Of a DNA stretch of 7,820 nucleotides, positions 6,020-7,820 are shown one piece after another. A program made the translations under genes and the position numbers. The notes under the pieces were generated by a model. That model ran no database searches. It saw only the letters and a program-made list of their open reading frames with translations, and was not told the origin of the DNA. The first letter of the stretch is position 1, and each line of letters starts with the position of its first letter. Source of the stretch: JAVVRI01 sp036654795 (GTDB lineage: Bacteria; Bacteroidota; Bacteroidia; Bacteroidales; Tannerellaceae); the NCBI GenBank assembly GCA_036654795.1, contig JAVVRI010000134.1, forward strand, positions 1-7,820. Reading direction: 5' to 3'.

Positions 6020-6814
6020 ATGAAACGAATCTACTTATTACTGGTATTTTTGCTACTTGTGCTAAGCGCAGGCGCGCAAAGTGATCTGGAGTTTATGCTG
6101 AATAAAGAGGGACGGCTGACAGCCATCCCCCGGCGGCAGACGTATGCGTTGAATATCCCAAAATTCTCTTTTAAAAGCTACACTCCATCCACCACCCGTG
6201 AGCTGGACGCACGTTTGCGCCACTTCAACCCCGAAGCCCCTACCCGACTGGATGAGCGACCGATGGATATGCAGATACTCTCCTCTGCCTATCAACCTTA
6301 TTTCAATGTGTTTGCCCCCATGCTGCGACAGGTTTCGCCCATGGCGCTCGATTTTAACGAGATCACCTTCGTACCGATCAATGATAATTGGAGTGTGCTT
6401 GTTCACGGCTGGCAATCCACTTGGCCGGGTGTAGGCGGCATAACCTCCATCAACCCCTCCTTACGCTGGCAAAGCGGAGCTTGGACAGTAAGCGGAGGTG
6501 CTTTTGCCGGCCGTTACTTTACCCCCTTCAACGCCAGTCCGGGCTTTATGGGAGGCGTAAATACACATGTCAGCTATCAGGCAACAGATTGGCTCAAACT
6601 AAACACATGGGCACAATATGCCAACTACAGCACAAATGAGAAGAACAATCCGCACATGCTGCTCAACCCCTTCTACTACCACACAAACGTGGGCGGATCG
6701 ATGGAGTTCAAGATAAACGATGATTTCGGCTTTGGCGTAGGCATGCAATATGAATTCAACCCTATCAAGCGTAAGATGGAGCCACAGATTTTCGCCTTCC
6801 CAGCCTTCCATTAA
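6020..6814 (+). CDS. Exported protein of unknown function, probable outer-membrane beta-barrel
   Basis: I do not recognise a named family. The 264-aa product begins MKRIYLLLVFLLLVLSAGAQ, a clean signal peptide with predicted cleavage after AGA (residues 17-19), leaving Gln20 first. Residues 20-115 are polar and rich in Pro and Arg. From about 115 to the end, alternating aromatic and small residues suggest antiparallel strands (WSVLVHGW, SLRWQSGAWTVSGGAFAG, THVSYQATDWLKLNTWAQYANY, VGGSMEFKINDDFGFGVGMQ). Short turns such as ATDW and NDD separate them, consistent with a small outer-membrane barrel. The N-terminal region could be a plug or a periplasmic extension. It starts 66 bases after the permease stop on the same strand, with no terminator seen between, so co-transcription is plausible and would tie it to the same envelope task. 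The ATG at 6020 is the only start that gives the signal peptide. It ends PAFH, so the final residue is not the usual aromatic. Confidence 0.85.
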   Translation: MKRIYLLLVFLLLVLSAGAQSDLEFMLNKEGRLTAIPRRQTYALNIPKFSFKSYTPSTTRELDARLRHFNPEAPTRLDERPMDMQILSSAYQPYFNVFAPMLRQVSPMALDFNEITFVPINDNWSVLVHGWQSTWPGVGGITSINPSLRWQSGAWTVSGGAFAGRYFTPFNASPGFMGGVNTHVSYQATDWLKLNTWAQYANYSTNEKNNPHMLLNPFYYHTNVGGSMEFKINDDFGFGVGMQYEFNPIKRKMEPQIFAFPAFH

Positions 6815-6837
6815 CAGAAGAACAAGGCGGCTATGCG

Positions 6838-7581
6838 TTACTCCGCATAAATCATCTTCTTGGTCATTCCTCCGTCAATGACCAAGTTATGACCGTTGAT
6901 GAAGTCATTCTCAGGCGCGCAAAGGAAAAGACAAGCGTTCGCAATATCCTCCGGACGACCTACGCGGCCGGAAGGATGCTGCTGGTGTTCTGTTGCCTTC
7001 AAAGAAGCATAGTTTTCATTCTGAACCCAACCCGGACTGATGCAATTCACCGTCACGTTATATTCGCTCAGCGAAACGGCCAGCGCATGCGTCAAGGCTA
7101 CAATTCCACCTTTCGAAGCAGCATACGCCTCCGAACCGGGTTCGCTTTGCAAAGCACGGGTAGAAGCGATGTTGACAATACGGCCGTAACGCTGCTTACC
7201 CTCCTTGTTGTTTCGATGAGCAGCCAGCAATTGCGATGTTATGAACACCGGACGAAGATTGGTTGAAAGAATCCGGTCGAACTGTTCAACTGTCGTTTCC
7301 ACCAAAGGCGAAAACTTACTGATTCCTACATTATTGATAAGGATGTCGATATCACCCCAGCTGTTGATAAGTTTGTTGATAACCTCTATCAGCGCAGCCT
7401 CGTCCGTCACATCCGCCTTACAAAAAAGAACAAACGAAGGCAACGAACTACACAACTCATTCGCAGCTGCCTCATCCGTATCACAAAACGCTACACGCGC
7501 CCCTACTTTCGAGAATGCAGAAACAATACTCCGACCAATCCCATTGGCTCCTCCGGTTACAAAAACTCTTTTCCCATCCAT
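6838..7581 (-). CDS. Classical short-chain dehydrogenase/reductase (SDR)
   Basis: This 247-aa cytoplasmic NAD(P)-dependent oxidoreductase is of classical SDR length. The cofactor-binding motif TGGANGIG is at residues 9-16. Asp34 at the end of the second strand (VAFCDTD) favours NAD(H) over NADP(H). ADVTD is at 56-60 and NNVG at 83-86, a variant of NNAG. The catalytic tetrad is complete: Asn108, Ser140 (NIAS), Tyr153 and Lys157 (YAASK). ISPGWVQ follows, and the C-terminal part INGHNLVIDGGM is typical of 3-oxoacyl-ACP reductase and sugar-dehydrogenase-like members, but the substrate cannot be told from sequence. I chose the ATG at 7581 because it has GAAGG eight or so bases before it and a 25-nt leader from the promoter; an ATG at 7596 would add five residues (MKGCT) and leave only about 10 nt of leader. 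It converges on the exported-protein gene across a 23-bp gap and looks monocistronic. Confidence 0.94.
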   Translation of the reverse strand: MDGKRVFVTGGANGIGRSIVSAFSKVGARVAFCDTDEAAANELCSSLPSFVLFCKADVTDEAALIEVINKLINSWGDIDILINNVGISKFSPLVETTVEQFDRILSTNLRPVFITSQLLAAHRNNKEGKQRYGRIVNIASTRALQSEPGSEAYAASKGGIVALTHALAVSLSEYNVTVNCISPGWVQNENYASLKATEHQQHPSGRVGRPEDIANACLFLCAPENDFINGHNLVIDGGMTKKMIYAE

Positions 7582-7612
7582 CGTACAACCCTTCATTTTA
7601 ATATTCCACCTA

Positions 7613-7645
7613 CAAAGGTACTAAAAAAGGCATACTTCGGGCAAA
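7613..7645 (-). promoter_or_regulatory. Bacteroidetes promoter of the SDR gene
   Basis: On the minus strand TTTG (7645-7642), 21 bases, then TACCTTTG (7620-7613). Both elements match the Bacteroidetes consensus TTTG-N19-21-TAnnTTTG exactly, the best promoter in the window. Transcription would start near 7606-7609. Confidence 0.75.
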
Positions 7646-7820
7646 TAACCCCCTTTTTCATTAGGAAGCAGGATATTAGTGCTTCTTGCTGTTAGGGTTA
7701 CGATTGCTCCGATCCCATCCTAACTGATTCGGTCAAGGCTGCATAGAAAAAAGTCCACTAAGAGAAAGCGCCTTTTGCAGAAAGTTTCTATCTTTCCTCT
7801 ATAATCGTATTTATAATTGA
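7646..7820. other. Non-coding right edge, no gene recognised
   Basis: No convincing coding frame is present. Two weak inverted repeats follow each other: GAAGCA/TGCTTC (7665-7670 and 7680-7685) and GTTAGG/CCTAAC (7691-7696 and 7719-7724). TATCTTTC at 7789-7796 is a one-mismatch -7 element on the plus strand, but the nearest TTTG (7774-7777) is only 11 bases away, so a promoter for a gene beyond the edge is possible, not shown. Confidence 0.4.

Noticed and set aside
6832..6849. Inverted repeat TATGCG-N6-CGCATA at the convergent ends of the exported protein and SDR genes, considered as a terminator
   Set aside because: The stem is only 6 bp, no T-run follows on either strand, and it lies partly within the last codons of the SDR gene.
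6889..7624. Two overlapping plus-strand open frames opposite the SDR gene
   Set aside because: Both are antisense to conserved SDR motifs, with Arg/Ser/Thr-rich composition and no start signals.

Overview
The window looks like chromosomal DNA from a member of the Bacteroidales (Bacteroides/Parabacteroides type). Two things point there. The proteins resemble families common in that order: a secreted-type S9 peptidase of the DEENDVPNY kind, an FtsX/MacB-like permease of about 800 aa, and an NtrY-like kinase. Four start regions also carry the Bacteroidetes primary-sigma -7 element TAnnTTTG, and two of these have a -33 TTTG or ATTG at the right spacing. The genus assignment is inference; there is no rRNA or marker gene here.

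Layout: (1) 2-1345 (+), the C-terminal half of an S9 prolyl-oligopeptidase-family serine peptidase, cut by the left edge. (2) 1342-2331 (-), a membrane histidine kinase whose stop overlaps the peptidase stop tail to tail. (3) 2332-2526, a 195-bp gap holding a 17-18 bp imperfect inverted repeat, a second small palindrome and the kinase promoter and Shine-Dalgarno site. (4) 2527-3348 (-), a response regulator. (5) 3349-3554, a divergent promoter region. (6) 3555-5954 (+), an FtsX/MacB-type ABC permease. (7) 6020-6814 (+), an unrecognised exported protein, probably an outer-membrane beta-barrel. (8) 6838-7581 (-), a short-chain dehydrogenase/reductase with a clear promoter. (9) 7646-7820, non-coding sequence with no gene seen.

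The central unit is a probable signalling and envelope module. It consists of a kinase with almost no extracytoplasmic part, a response regulator, a divergently transcribed FtsX permease, and an exported protein downstream of the permease. The regulator is the most unusual gene. It has an NtrC-type receiver, a recognisable remnant of the C-terminal lid of a sigma-54 AAA+ domain, and a Fis-type helix-turn-helix, but the whole ATPase core is missing. Its target promoters also look like ordinary Bacteroidetes housekeeping promoters, not -24/-12 promoters. My reading is that an NtrC-family enhancer-binding protein has decayed into a sigma-54-independent regulator, working with a kinase that may sense through the membrane or the permease. 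The peptidase and the dehydrogenase look like unrelated neighbours.
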